From positions 1 to 15,802 of the forward strand of contig JAEZDB010000106.1 of assembly GCA_023429855.1 (NCBI GenBank): 15,802 nucleotides of DNA. The letters are read 5' to 3'. This document shows, in pieces, positions 7,793-14,114 of this stretch. The notes under the pieces are model-generated. The model ran no database searches. It was not told the DNA's origin and was given only the letters and a program-made list of their open reading frames with translations. Within the stretch, counting starts at the first letter, position 1; each line of letters opens with the position of its first letter. The stretch is from Actinomycetes bacterium (GTDB taxonomy: Bacteria > Actinomycetota > Thermoleophilia > Solirubrobacterales > Solirubrobacteraceae). The position numbers and the translations under genes are program-made.

Positions 7793-9113
7793 CGCGCCGC
7801 CGGACCGGTTTGGCCTGAATCGTCAGCGTGCCGCCCGCGGGCCCGATCAGCGGGTCGGGGTCGTCGTAGAGCCCGGCGAACTTGGGGTTGTTGATCCACG
7901 TGTGCTGGACGAACTCGAACTGCCGCGCGAGGTTCCCGCAGAGGCAGGCGAACAGCAGCCCGCGCGGATCGTCGCCCTCGTTCGTGCCGGTGACCAGCGC
8001 CTGCTCGGGCGTGATGCGCTCGCCGTAGGTGCGGCCGCGGCGCAGCAGTCGGTGGCGTTTGTTCACCGCGATCGAGTCGCCGGTGCCGGGCCGCGGCTCG
8101 AGGGAGTCGCGCGGGTTGGCTCGCCGCACGTGGGCACCGACCGGGCACTTCAGGCCCTCGGCGTCGCCCTCGTGGTACCCGAAGTCGTTCTCGCTGCTGA
8201 GCTTGGCGTCGTCGCCCTCGGGCGCAAGCGTGAGCGGCGCGCCGCTCGGCCAGCGGCCGACGATCCGCGCCGCCAGCGCCTCGCGGGCCTGCTCGGGGCT
8301 GCCCGACGAGCGCCCGCCGTTGTGGCGCGAGGCGGCGTCGGCGAAGCGCCAGAACCCTGGCACGTCTTGCCCGAGCTGGCGGACGACGAGGTAGCTCCCG
8401 TTGCGGCCCAGGTCGGCGAGCTGGGCGTTCTCGGCCGCGGGCGGGAGGAGCCCGTCCGGATCGGCTTCTGGGGGCAGCAACGGACGGTCGGTCCGCTTGC
8501 CGTACTCGTTGGCGTAGCCGAGGATGAACTCGCCCGCTGCGATGGTGTCTTCGGGCCGCCCCGGCCGCAGCCCGGCGATCGCCGGCTGCGAGATGCCGTC
8601 GTGGAAGCCGAAGTGCTCGCGGTCGCCGAGCCACTTCGTCTCGAGCACGCGCACGGGCGAGACGCCGATCGACGCCTCATCGCCCAGCACCTTCCCGGCG
8701 AGCTGGCTGAGGGCGGCATCGGTGGTGGCGTAGAGCAGCACGATCAGGTCGACGCCTTCGTTGTCGGTGCCGCCCCACGTCCAGTTCGACGGCGCGCGGT
8801 CGCCTTCGTCGCCGAGCACGCGCTGGCGGTGCTCGGTCGTCATGCCGCCGCGGAACTCCGGCGAGAAGCCCGCCATCGCGTCGTCGGGCAGACCGAGCCG
8901 TCGGAGTCCCGACGGCGTCAGCGCGACGTTCACGGCGACGTCGGTCGGGCTGTCGCCGTCGGCCGTCGTCACCAGGTCGGTGGTCGCCTGCAGCCACCGC
9001 GCCGCCCTGCGGCGATCGGTGACCCTCAGCAGGTGCCACGCCGCGCTGGGCAGGTGGCCATAGCCCCAGGCGACGAGCCCCTGGATGTCGTCCTTGTCAA
9101 GCGTCTCGCTCAT
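7695..9113 (-). CDS. DyP-type heme peroxidase
   Basis: This 472-aa enzyme reduces peroxides using a heme b cofactor and an organic electron donor. The hallmark GFHDG motif is at 169-173, with the distal Asp at 172. The proximal heme ligand is His328 in AHVRRANPRD (327-336), followed by an Arg-rich RRGRTYG block (358-364) and a conserved-looking C-terminus ending GGGYFFLPG. There is no Tat or Sec signal, so the protein is probably cytoplasmic. Its length is typical of the longer DyP proteins. The start ATG overlaps the stop of the preceding gene as ATGA (9110-9113) and has no strong Shine-Dalgarno, so translation is probably coupled. The open frame continues upstream to 9458, but that extension is only an out-of-frame reading of the neighbouring gene. 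Its 3' end overlaps the convergent catalase-like gene by 98 bp. Confidence 0.93.
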   Translation of the reverse strand: MSETLDKDDIQGLVAWGYGHLPSAAWHLLRVTDRRRAARWLQATTDLVTTADGDSPTDVAVNVALTPSGLRRLGLPDDAMAGFSPEFRGGMTTEHRQRVLGDEGDRAPSNWTWGGTDNEGVDLIVLLYATTDAALSQLAGKVLGDEASIGVSPVRVLETKWLGDREHFGFHDGISQPAIAGLRPGRPEDTIAAGEFILGYANEYGKRTDRPLLPPEADPDGLLPPAAENAQLADLGRNGSYLVVRQLGQDVPGFWRFADAASRHNGGRSSGSPEQAREALAARIVGRWPSGAPLTLAPEGDDAKLSSENDFGYHEGDAEGLKCPVGAHVRRANPRDSLEPRPGTGDSIAVNKRHRLLRRGRTYGERITPEQALVTGTNEGDDPRGLLFACLCGNLARQFEFVQHTWINNPKFAGLYDDPDPLIGPAGGTLTIQAKPVRRRVTSLPEFVSVHGGGYFFLPGVRALRYLAALGG

Positions 9114-10453
9114 ACGCGTGCCAGCCACTTCTCGCAGTCCGCATCCGAGAGATCGCCGACGAGGCCGGCGCGGATCTGGGCGTTGTTCTCGATGTTCACG
9201 GCCGTCAGGTCCGGGTAGGCCGAGAACCAGACCTGCGTCGGCACCTGGTGTCGGCGCAGGTAGTCCTTGAAGTTGTCTTCCTGACGGGCGCCGCCGATCG
9301 TCAGCAGCCACGTGCGCGGGTAGCCGACGCCGTTGGAGAACACGGCGTTGAGCCCCCAGGCGACCTTGTCGATGAAGTCGTCCATGTAGCTCTCCAGCGA
9401 CCCGTCGTAGTTGCTCGCAAAGAGCAGGCGCGTCTGGTCGTCGTCGGTGAAGACCCACCGCGCGAAGTGGATCGTCGTGACGCCCGTGAGCTGCCCGCGG
9501 TTGTAGCTGTAGCGGGTCACGTAGTCGATGATCCGCAGCAGCGCGTTGGCGGTGAGGTTGCGAAACGGGCCCTCCTTCACGTAGCCGTGCGCCGTGAACT
9601 GGTTCTGCGGCCCGTGGTCCTCGAGCGCCGCGAGCGCTTGGTCGTGGGCCTCGTCGGGTTCGAGGTGGTCCTCAGTGGGGTCGGTCGCCTCCTTGGCCAG
9701 CAGCGTGCCCGCCCACACCGGCAGCGCCGCCAGCCACAGCGGCGCCGTCGCGACGATCGCGAGCGGCGTCTTGGCCAGGCCCGGCGCACCGCGCAGCCAG
9801 TCGCCGGCCGTGCGCTCGGGCAGCGGGGCCATCGCCCAGCCGAGGTCGTGGCGGCTGTTGACGAAGTCCTGGATCGCAGCCCGGATCCTCCGCGGGTTTG
9901 CGTCCGTCCAGTCCTCGCGGTCGAGGAACGCGTCGATCGCCTCGTGCAGCCGCGCCTCCTGGTGGATCTGCTCGACCGATCGCCCTGCCGTGTTGATGTA
10001 GAGCGTGTCGGTCTTCGTGATGTGGTCGCGCAGAAACGCCTCGCGAGTCGCCGCGCTCGCGGCGCGCTTCCCGCCCGCGAAGCCCTCGCAGTAGCGGAAG
10101 AGGCGATCGAGGCCGGGGCCGGCCGTCTCGAGCAGGTCGACGATGTGGGCCTCGGGGTCGCCGTCGAAGTCGGTCAGCAGGCAGAGCTTCGCCGCGTAGG
10201 CCCGCCGCTTCTTCGTCGCGGGCGCGGCGCTCAGCAGCACGAGCCGCCCGAAGTGCACGCCCGACAGCTCGCCGAACGGCAGGATCGCGTTCCCGGCGGG
10301 GTCGCCGCCGATCGACTCGAGCTCCGCGCGGAGCGCCGGCTCCTGACCGTCCTTCACGTCGAAGAACGCCGACAGCGCATGCTGCTGAACCCGGCGGCTG
10401 ATCGGCGGGACGACCGGCGGAAAGTCGACCCGCGGCAGGTCCAGAACCGCCAT
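9110..10453 (-). CDS. Uncharacterised 447-aa protein, coupled to DyP peroxidase
   Basis: I do not recognise a named family with certainty. The protein has an N-terminal domain (about 20-205), a hydrophobic segment of about 25 residues (229-253, Ala/Leu/Trp-rich, possibly one membrane helix or a hydrophobic hairpin) and a C-terminal domain (about 285-447). The C-terminal domain has a striking motif run: HFARWVF (329-335), LLFASNYDGSLESYMDDF (343-360), VFSNGVGYPRTW (371-382) and YPDLTAVNIENNAQIRAGL (413-431). Both halves have a strand-helix rhythm compatible with ferredoxin-like alpha-beta domains, the fold also used by DyP enzymes; this is inference. The ATG is preceded by GGAG with a 6-nt spacer (10460-10463) and directly abuts the TAG of the 187-aa gene. 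The 4-nt overlap with the DyP gene suggests a partner role, for example substrate delivery, membrane anchoring or electron donation. Confidence 0.85.
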   Translation of the reverse strand: MAVLDLPRVDFPPVVPPISRRVQQHALSAFFDVKDGQEPALRAELESIGGDPAGNAILPFGELSGVHFGRLVLLSAAPATKKRRAYAAKLCLLTDFDGDPEAHIVDLLETAGPGLDRLFRYCEGFAGGKRAASAATREAFLRDHITKTDTLYINTAGRSVEQIHQEARLHEAIDAFLDREDWTDANPRRIRAAIQDFVNSRHDLGWAMAPLPERTAGDWLRGAPGLAKTPLAIVATAPLWLAALPVWAGTLLAKEATDPTEDHLEPDEAHDQALAALEDHGPQNQFTAHGYVKEGPFRNLTANALLRIIDYVTRYSYNRGQLTGVTTIHFARWVFTDDDQTRLLFASNYDGSLESYMDDFIDKVAWGLNAVFSNGVGYPRTWLLTIGGARQEDNFKDYLRRHQVPTQVWFSAYPDLTAVNIENNAQIRAGLVGDLSDADCEKWLARV

Positions 10454-11017
10454 CTAGAACTCCAGCGTGAAGTTGATGGTCTTGACGCCGTAGACGTAGA
10501 CCACGCCCAAGAACAGGCCGGGGGCGACCTCGCGGACCTCGTCGCGGATCGCGCGGAACGGGATGAGCGCCGTCTTGGAGTAGTCGAGGACGGTCGTCGG
10601 CTTGCCGTCGGCCTTGGAGTCGTCGGCCTTGACGATCGTCGCGCCGATCAGCGGGATGCCGAACGGGAGCACCTTGTTCTTGAGCGTGCGGCGCTTGCCG
10701 TCGACGACCTTGCCCTGCCAGCCCAGGCGCAGCAGCGGCGCGAGCAGCGCGGTGAGCGGCGTCCCGGTCGCGACGATCACGGTGCCGTTGCCCTCGCCGC
10801 TCGGCACGGTGCCCTCGGAGCTGGCCTTGAAGAGCGCGTCGAGCTCGTGCTGCGACATGTCGAGCAGCGCGTCGACGGTGATCGGCGCCGACTCGGGCGC
10901 CGAGTCTTTGGCTGCCGTCTTCGGCTTCGCCGCAGCGCGTGGCTTCGCGGCGGCGGCCTTGGGCTTGGCGGTGGCTGCGGCCTTGCGGCGGGTGGTGGAA
11001 GCGGTGGCGGTGGCCAT
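10454..11017 (-). CDS. Uncharacterised 187-aa protein with Lys/Ala/Pro-rich N-terminal tail
   Basis: The first 40 residues or so are low-complexity Ala/Lys/Pro (repeats such as KPKAAAAKPRAAAKPK), like a histone H1 tail. A folded domain (about 47-187) follows, with LGWQGKVVDGKR (98-109), TVLDYSKTALIPFRAIRDE (142-160) and VAPGLFLGVVYVYG (164-177), and it ends NFTLEF. From memory, the VLDYS...IRDE...PGL(F/Y)LG...LEF pattern recurs in small conserved proteins of unknown function next to GMC oxidoreductase or lipase genes; I could not check this. The WQGK segment recalls the GXWXG lipid-binding-like domains, which is a weak resemblance. The start is ATG, with AGGAG at 11025-11029 and a 7-nt spacer, lying inside the end of the GMC gene 3 bp away. 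The protein has no catalytic motif that I can identify. Confidence 0.85.
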   Translation of the reverse strand: MATATASTTRRKAAATAKPKAAAAKPRAAAKPKTAAKDSAPESAPITVDALLDMSQHELDALFKASSEGTVPSGEGNGTVIVATGTPLTALLAPLLRLGWQGKVVDGKRRTLKNKVLPFGIPLIGATIVKADDSKADGKPTTVLDYSKTALIPFRAIRDEVREVAPGLFLGVVYVYGVKTINFTLEF

Positions 11018-11020
11018 GGT

Positions 11021-12607
11021 CTAGCTCCTGTCAGCGATCAGCTGGGCAACACCGCGCTCGGCGAGCGCGGCAATGGTCTTGGAGGGGTTGGCACCGAGCG
11101 GGGAGGGGATGATCGACCCGTCGAGCACGTGGAGCCCGTCGTAGCCGTAGACGCGCCCGTAGGAGTCGACCACGCCATCGGCGGGATCGTCGGCCATCGG
11201 AACGCCGCCCAGGGGGTGGGCGATGATGTACTTGCCGAGCGGCCCGTGCTGCAGGTTGAACACGGGCTGCCCGCCGACCGCTTCAGCGACCTCTTCGAGG
11301 GTCTCCTCCATGCGGTCGTAGAGCAGCTGGGAGTCTCCGGGATCGAAGTCGATATCGATCTGCCCGCGGCGGCTGAGCTTCACGCGGCCGGCGGGGTTCT
11401 CCTTGCCGATGAAGAGGAACGTGAGGACGTCCTCGATGTCGGGCGCCGCGGCACGGCTGCGCTTGACCGAGAGGTCAGCCGGCGAGGTCGGCCGATCGGG
11501 TGCGGCGACGCGCGCGGCGACCTCTTTCGCGCGCAGCCGCGTGCGGGCGCCGGCGCCGATCTGCTCGACGCCGCGGAGGGCTTCCAGCAGCACCATGTAG
11601 GACGGCGGCAGCCCGAGGTCTTCGAGGATGAACCCTCGCTCCTCCCAGAGGTCGATCACGCTCGTGATCGACGGGCCGACGTCGACCGCGGCGTCGGTGG
11701 TGCCACGGGCCGAGGGGTCGAAGATCGCGCCAAGGGCGTTGCCGTTGCCGGAGAATTTGGTCCCGAGCGCGGGGGAGAGGTTCGGCAGCAGCGCCGCTTT
11801 GCTTTGCAGCAGCAGCCGCGCCGACCCGAGCGTGCCGGCGGCGACCACGACCGTCTTGGCTTCGAGGACGCCGTCTTCGCCGTACTGCAGGTCGCGGTAG
11901 TGCACGCGCCAGCGGCCGCCCTTGCGCGCCGGGGGCTCGAGCGCCACCACCTCGTGAAGCGGATACACGTCGGAGCCGAGGTTCTCCGCACGCGCCACGT
12001 AGGAGATGTCGACCGTGTTCTTCGCGTGCAGCGGGCAGCCGGTCAGGCAGCGCCCGAGGTTGTCGCACCCTTCTTGGGGGTGGCCGCTGAGCGGGTGGTT
12101 GCGCGGCGCGCCGAAGTGCACGGCGATCGGCGCGAGCGTGGATTCGCGGTCGCCGAACGCCTTGCCGGTGCCGGTAAACGCTTTGACCTTCGCGGGGAAC
12201 GGCTTGGGGGTCGCGACCGGGTTCAGGGCCTCTTCGCTCTTGGCGTACCAGGGCAGGAGCTCGTCGAGGGTGATCGCCTCCGGCCAACCGGATTCGAAGA
12301 CCTCCTTCTTCGCGGGCAGCTGCACGTTGGCGTAGAGCAGCGAGCCGCCGCCGACGCCAGCGGCCGTGAGCACGACGCCGTCTTCAAACCAGCGCAGGTC
12401 GTAGAGGCCGCGCGGGTTGGCCTGGGGGTGCCAGGCGAGCGCCGGCGCGTCCTCGATGCGCTCGGGGAAGTCGGTGCGCTCCCAGCGCCGGCCGCGCTCG
12501 AGGATCGCGACGTCCATCCCCGCCTCGGCCATCCGGCAGGCTGCCGCGCCGCCGCCGAACCCGGAGCCGATGACGATCGCGTCGTAGCGGCGATTGGCCA
12601 GGCTCAT
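11021..12607 (-). CDS. GMC-family FAD oxidoreductase, cholesterol-oxidase-like
   Basis: This 528-aa flavoprotein has the FAD dinucleotide-binding motif GSGFGGG (14-20), followed by the acidic ILERGRRWER strand end (35-44). It also has the GMC FAD contact AGVGGGSLLYAN (83-94), a Cys-rich segment CDNLGRCLTGC (181-191) and VVVAAGTLGSARLL (253-266). The C-terminal GMC signature carries catalytic His464 in AHPLGG and Asn507 in LGANPSKTIAALAERG. The layout is that of the cholesterol oxidase branch, which oxidises alcohol groups of sterols or lipids and may pass electrons to O2, giving H2O2. There is no signal peptide, so it is probably cytoplasmic, unlike secreted cholesterol oxidases. The ATG overlaps the patatin stop as ATGA (12604-12607), and AAGGA (12614-12618) lies 6 nt upstream. 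The substrate is not assignable. The frame stays open upstream to 13606, but that stretch is only a shadow of the patatin gene. Confidence 0.92.
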   Translation of the reverse strand: MSLANRRYDAIVIGSGFGGGAAACRMAEAGMDVAILERGRRWERTDFPERIEDAPALAWHPQANPRGLYDLRWFEDGVVLTAAGVGGGSLLYANVQLPAKKEVFESGWPEAITLDELLPWYAKSEEALNPVATPKPFPAKVKAFTGTGKAFGDRESTLAPIAVHFGAPRNHPLSGHPQEGCDNLGRCLTGCPLHAKNTVDISYVARAENLGSDVYPLHEVVALEPPARKGGRWRVHYRDLQYGEDGVLEAKTVVVAAGTLGSARLLLQSKAALLPNLSPALGTKFSGNGNALGAIFDPSARGTTDAAVDVGPSITSVIDLWEERGFILEDLGLPPSYMVLLEALRGVEQIGAGARTRLRAKEVAARVAAPDRPTSPADLSVKRSRAAAPDIEDVLTFLFIGKENPAGRVKLSRRGQIDIDFDPGDSQLLYDRMEETLEEVAEAVGGQPVFNLQHGPLGKYIIAHPLGGVPMADDPADGVVDSYGRVYGYDGLHVLDGSIIPSPLGANPSKTIAALAERGVAQLIADRS

Positions 12608-13893
12608 GCGGCGTCCTTGCAGGGCTCGATCTGGTCGGCGGGCAGCGGCACCGGGAGCGGGAACTGGCCGCGGCCGTCGAAGCCGAGCTTCTTGCCGTCG
12701 ACTTTCCAGGTGTTCGCGAGGAAGTCTTGGGTCGCTGCGTAGCCGCGGGCGTAGAGGTCGCGCTTGCCGTCGTTCGTGATGCCGAAGTCGACGATGTCGT
12801 AGCCGCGCGTGTCGACCCGGATCGTGCGTCGGGCCATCCACCAGTGTTGGGAGGCCATCTCGTCCTGGCCGATCACGGCGGTGCCGATCAGGGCGTCGGC
12901 GAACGGCCCGAGGTTGCCGAGGAGCACGTCGTCGACGTCGCCGAAGTCGGCGACGTTGTCGCGCAGGTTCCTTCCCACGCGAGCCGCCGACTCGCCGCGC
13001 AGCAGCGTGACGCCGAACGTGGGCCAGCGCGGTCGCAGGTGGCTGAGGTTCTCGTCGGCGGCGCGGTCGAGCACGTCGACCGCGAAGTTCGCCAGCACGC
13101 CGCCGTCGACGAACCGCGACGTCCGCAGGTTGCCGAGCGCCTTCGGGTCTCGCCGGCCGACGGGGTCGATCGCGTAGGGCTCGAAGTACAGCGGGATCGA
13201 CATCGACGCCCGCACCGCATGGAAGATCGACTGCTGCCGCGGATCGACGCCGTAGACCAGCGCGAAGTCGCGCGGAAACTGCACGAGGCGCCCGAGCGTC
13301 ACGTCGGTCGCCATGATCACGAGCGGCGGACGGTCGTCGATGTCGCGCCCGGCGGCGTCGGCAAGGTCGCCGAACGTCTGCGGCCCGTCCCTGAAGACCC
13401 GCCCGAGCCAGCGCGTGGCGACGAGCCCGCGGTGCGAGCCTTGGCGGTCGCGCAGGCCGAGGAAGTCGGTCAGCGGCCCGAGGTTCGGCACGTGCAGGTC
13501 TTGCCCGAAGCGCTTGGCAAGGTCCGACAGCACCGGGATCTCCTGCTTGCGGTGGTCGGCGACCTTGCTGAAGTCGAAGTCGTAGAGCTCCTGCCACACC
13601 TCGCACGGCGACTGGCCCTTGGCGAGCAGTGCGCCGACGATCGCGCCGACCGAGGTGCCCGCGATGCGAGGGTGCGCGGTATAGCCCGCATCGTGCAGCG
13701 CTTTGACGGCGCCGACGTGCGCGATGCCCTTGACCCCGCCGCCGGCGAGCACGAGGTCGACTTCGCCCACGTGCTCCTTGCGCTCCTGCGCGAGGCTCGG
13801 TTTCGGCTTGGTCGAGCCGTCCGGGTCGACCGCTACGGCGGTCGCCGACGCGGTCCCCGGAGACGCCTTGGCCGGTTCCGCGACTGCCCCCAT
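12604..13893 (-). CDS. Patatin-like phospholipase
   Basis: This 429-aa Ser-Asp dyad lipid acyl hydrolase is the first gene of the operon. The oxyanion-hole motif GGGVKG is at 51-56, the nucleophile elbow GTSVG at 79-83 (Ser81) and the catalytic Asp263 in DGG (263-265). The N-terminal 44 residues or so are disordered and Pro/Ala-rich, without a signal peptide. The segment after the DGG motif (about 270-429) is longer than the minimal patatin fold, includes WWMARR (351-356), and may mediate membrane or partner contact. The family releases fatty acids from phospholipids or other acyl lipids. ATG 13891-13893 has no Shine-Dalgarno but lies 8 nt downstream of a TACGAT -10-like element, so the message is probably leaderless. 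The enzyme could supply substrates or membrane access for the downstream oxidoreductases; that is inference. Confidence 0.92.
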   Translation of the reverse strand: MGAVAEPAKASPGTASATAVAVDPDGSTKPKPSLAQERKEHVGEVDLVLAGGGVKGIAHVGAVKALHDAGYTAHPRIAGTSVGAIVGALLAKGQSPCEVWQELYDFDFSKVADHRKQEIPVLSDLAKRFGQDLHVPNLGPLTDFLGLRDRQGSHRGLVATRWLGRVFRDGPQTFGDLADAAGRDIDDRPPLVIMATDVTLGRLVQFPRDFALVYGVDPRQQSIFHAVRASMSIPLYFEPYAIDPVGRRDPKALGNLRTSRFVDGGVLANFAVDVLDRAADENLSHLRPRWPTFGVTLLRGESAARVGRNLRDNVADFGDVDDVLLGNLGPFADALIGTAVIGQDEMASQHWWMARRTIRVDTRGYDIVDFGITNDGKRDLYARGYAATQDFLANTWKVDGKKLGFDGRGQFPLPVPLPADQIEPCKDAA

Positions 13894-13901
13894 TGGCGCC
13901 G

Positions 13902-13930
13902 ATCGTAGACAGCGCCGACGCGCCTGACTA
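13902..13930 (-). promoter_or_regulatory. Candidate promoter of the patatin-GMC-DyP operon
   Basis: Reading the minus strand, TAGTCA (13925-13930; 4 of 6 matches to TTGACA) and TACGAT (13902-13907; fits TANNNT) are separated by exactly 17 bp. The -10 ends 8 nt before the patatin ATG, so transcription would start at or next to the start codon. This is the best-formed promoter candidate in the window. A perfect palindrome starts one base upstream of the -35. Confidence 0.5.
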
Positions 13931-13931
13931 G

Positions 13932-13945
13932 CCGCAATATTGCGG
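13932..13945. promoter_or_regulatory. Perfect 14-bp palindrome, putative operator
   Basis: CCGCAATATTGCGG is its own reverse complement and has an AT-rich core that stands out against the GC-rich background. It lies one base upstream of the candidate -35 of the patatin-GMC-DyP operon, where a dimeric regulator could activate or repress. I noticed no second copy elsewhere in the window and no regulator gene nearby, so any cognate factor is encoded elsewhere. Confidence 0.5.
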
Positions 13946-14025
13946 GCACTCCCGTCCAGATCCGCGGCGGGTTTCTAGTAGATCGTGGCGCGCTACCGCT
14001 ACGGCCCGAAAGCCGCCGATGCGCC

Positions 14026-14055
14026 AGACGTTGGTCCGTCGGCGACCGGACGTCT
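14026..14055 (-). terminator. Hairpin downstream of topoisomerase IB
   Basis: The outer arms AGACGT (14026-14031) and ACGTCT (14050-14055) and the inner arms GGTC (14033-14036) and GACC (14044-14047) form a 10-bp interrupted stem with a 7-nt loop. It is 60 nt past the topoisomerase stop, a reasonable place for a terminator separating it from the patatin operon. There is no T tract, so it may instead be a protein-binding inverted repeat. Confidence 0.35.
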
Positions 14056-14114
14056 TGCGACTTCGGCAGACGTTCTTGCGCCGTCGGCCCGTCGTGGGAC
14101 GCGGTCGCGGCCAC

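Larger units (their letters stand above)
13894..14114. other. Longest intergenic region (221 bp)
   Basis: This lies between the topoisomerase stop and the patatin start, both on the minus strand. It holds the operon promoter and palindrome at its left end and a hairpin (14026-14055) at its right. The right part also has three GACGT words beginning at 14027, 14049 and 14069. No credible gene was found: the open frames that cross it are Arg-rich or run antisense into topoisomerase. Confidence 0.6.

Noticed and set aside
9114..9458. N-terminal extension of the DyP frame
   Set aside because: It overlaps the 447-aa gene out of frame. The ATGA junction at 9110-9113 and the normal DyP N-terminus support the shorter protein.
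9248..12742. A 1164-codon stop-free plus-strand frame antisense to the patatin, GMC, 187-aa, 447-aa and DyP genes
   Set aside because: Its translation is Arg/Val/Glu/Asp/Gly-rich low-complexity with no domain, and it lies opposite five well-supported genes. Such frames are expected opposite GC-biased codon usage.
12608..13606. Upstream extension of the GMC oxidoreductase frame, suggesting a fusion
   Set aside because: The extension is Arg/Pro/Ala-rich and overlaps the patatin gene in another frame. The true start at 12607 has a Shine-Dalgarno and begins right before the FAD motif.
13833..14114. 93-codon minus-strand frame starting with GTG right after the topoisomerase stop
   Set aside because: Its composition is strongly basic and Arg-rich, it has no motif or Shine-Dalgarno, and it would overlap the patatin start by about 60 bp and cover its promoter.
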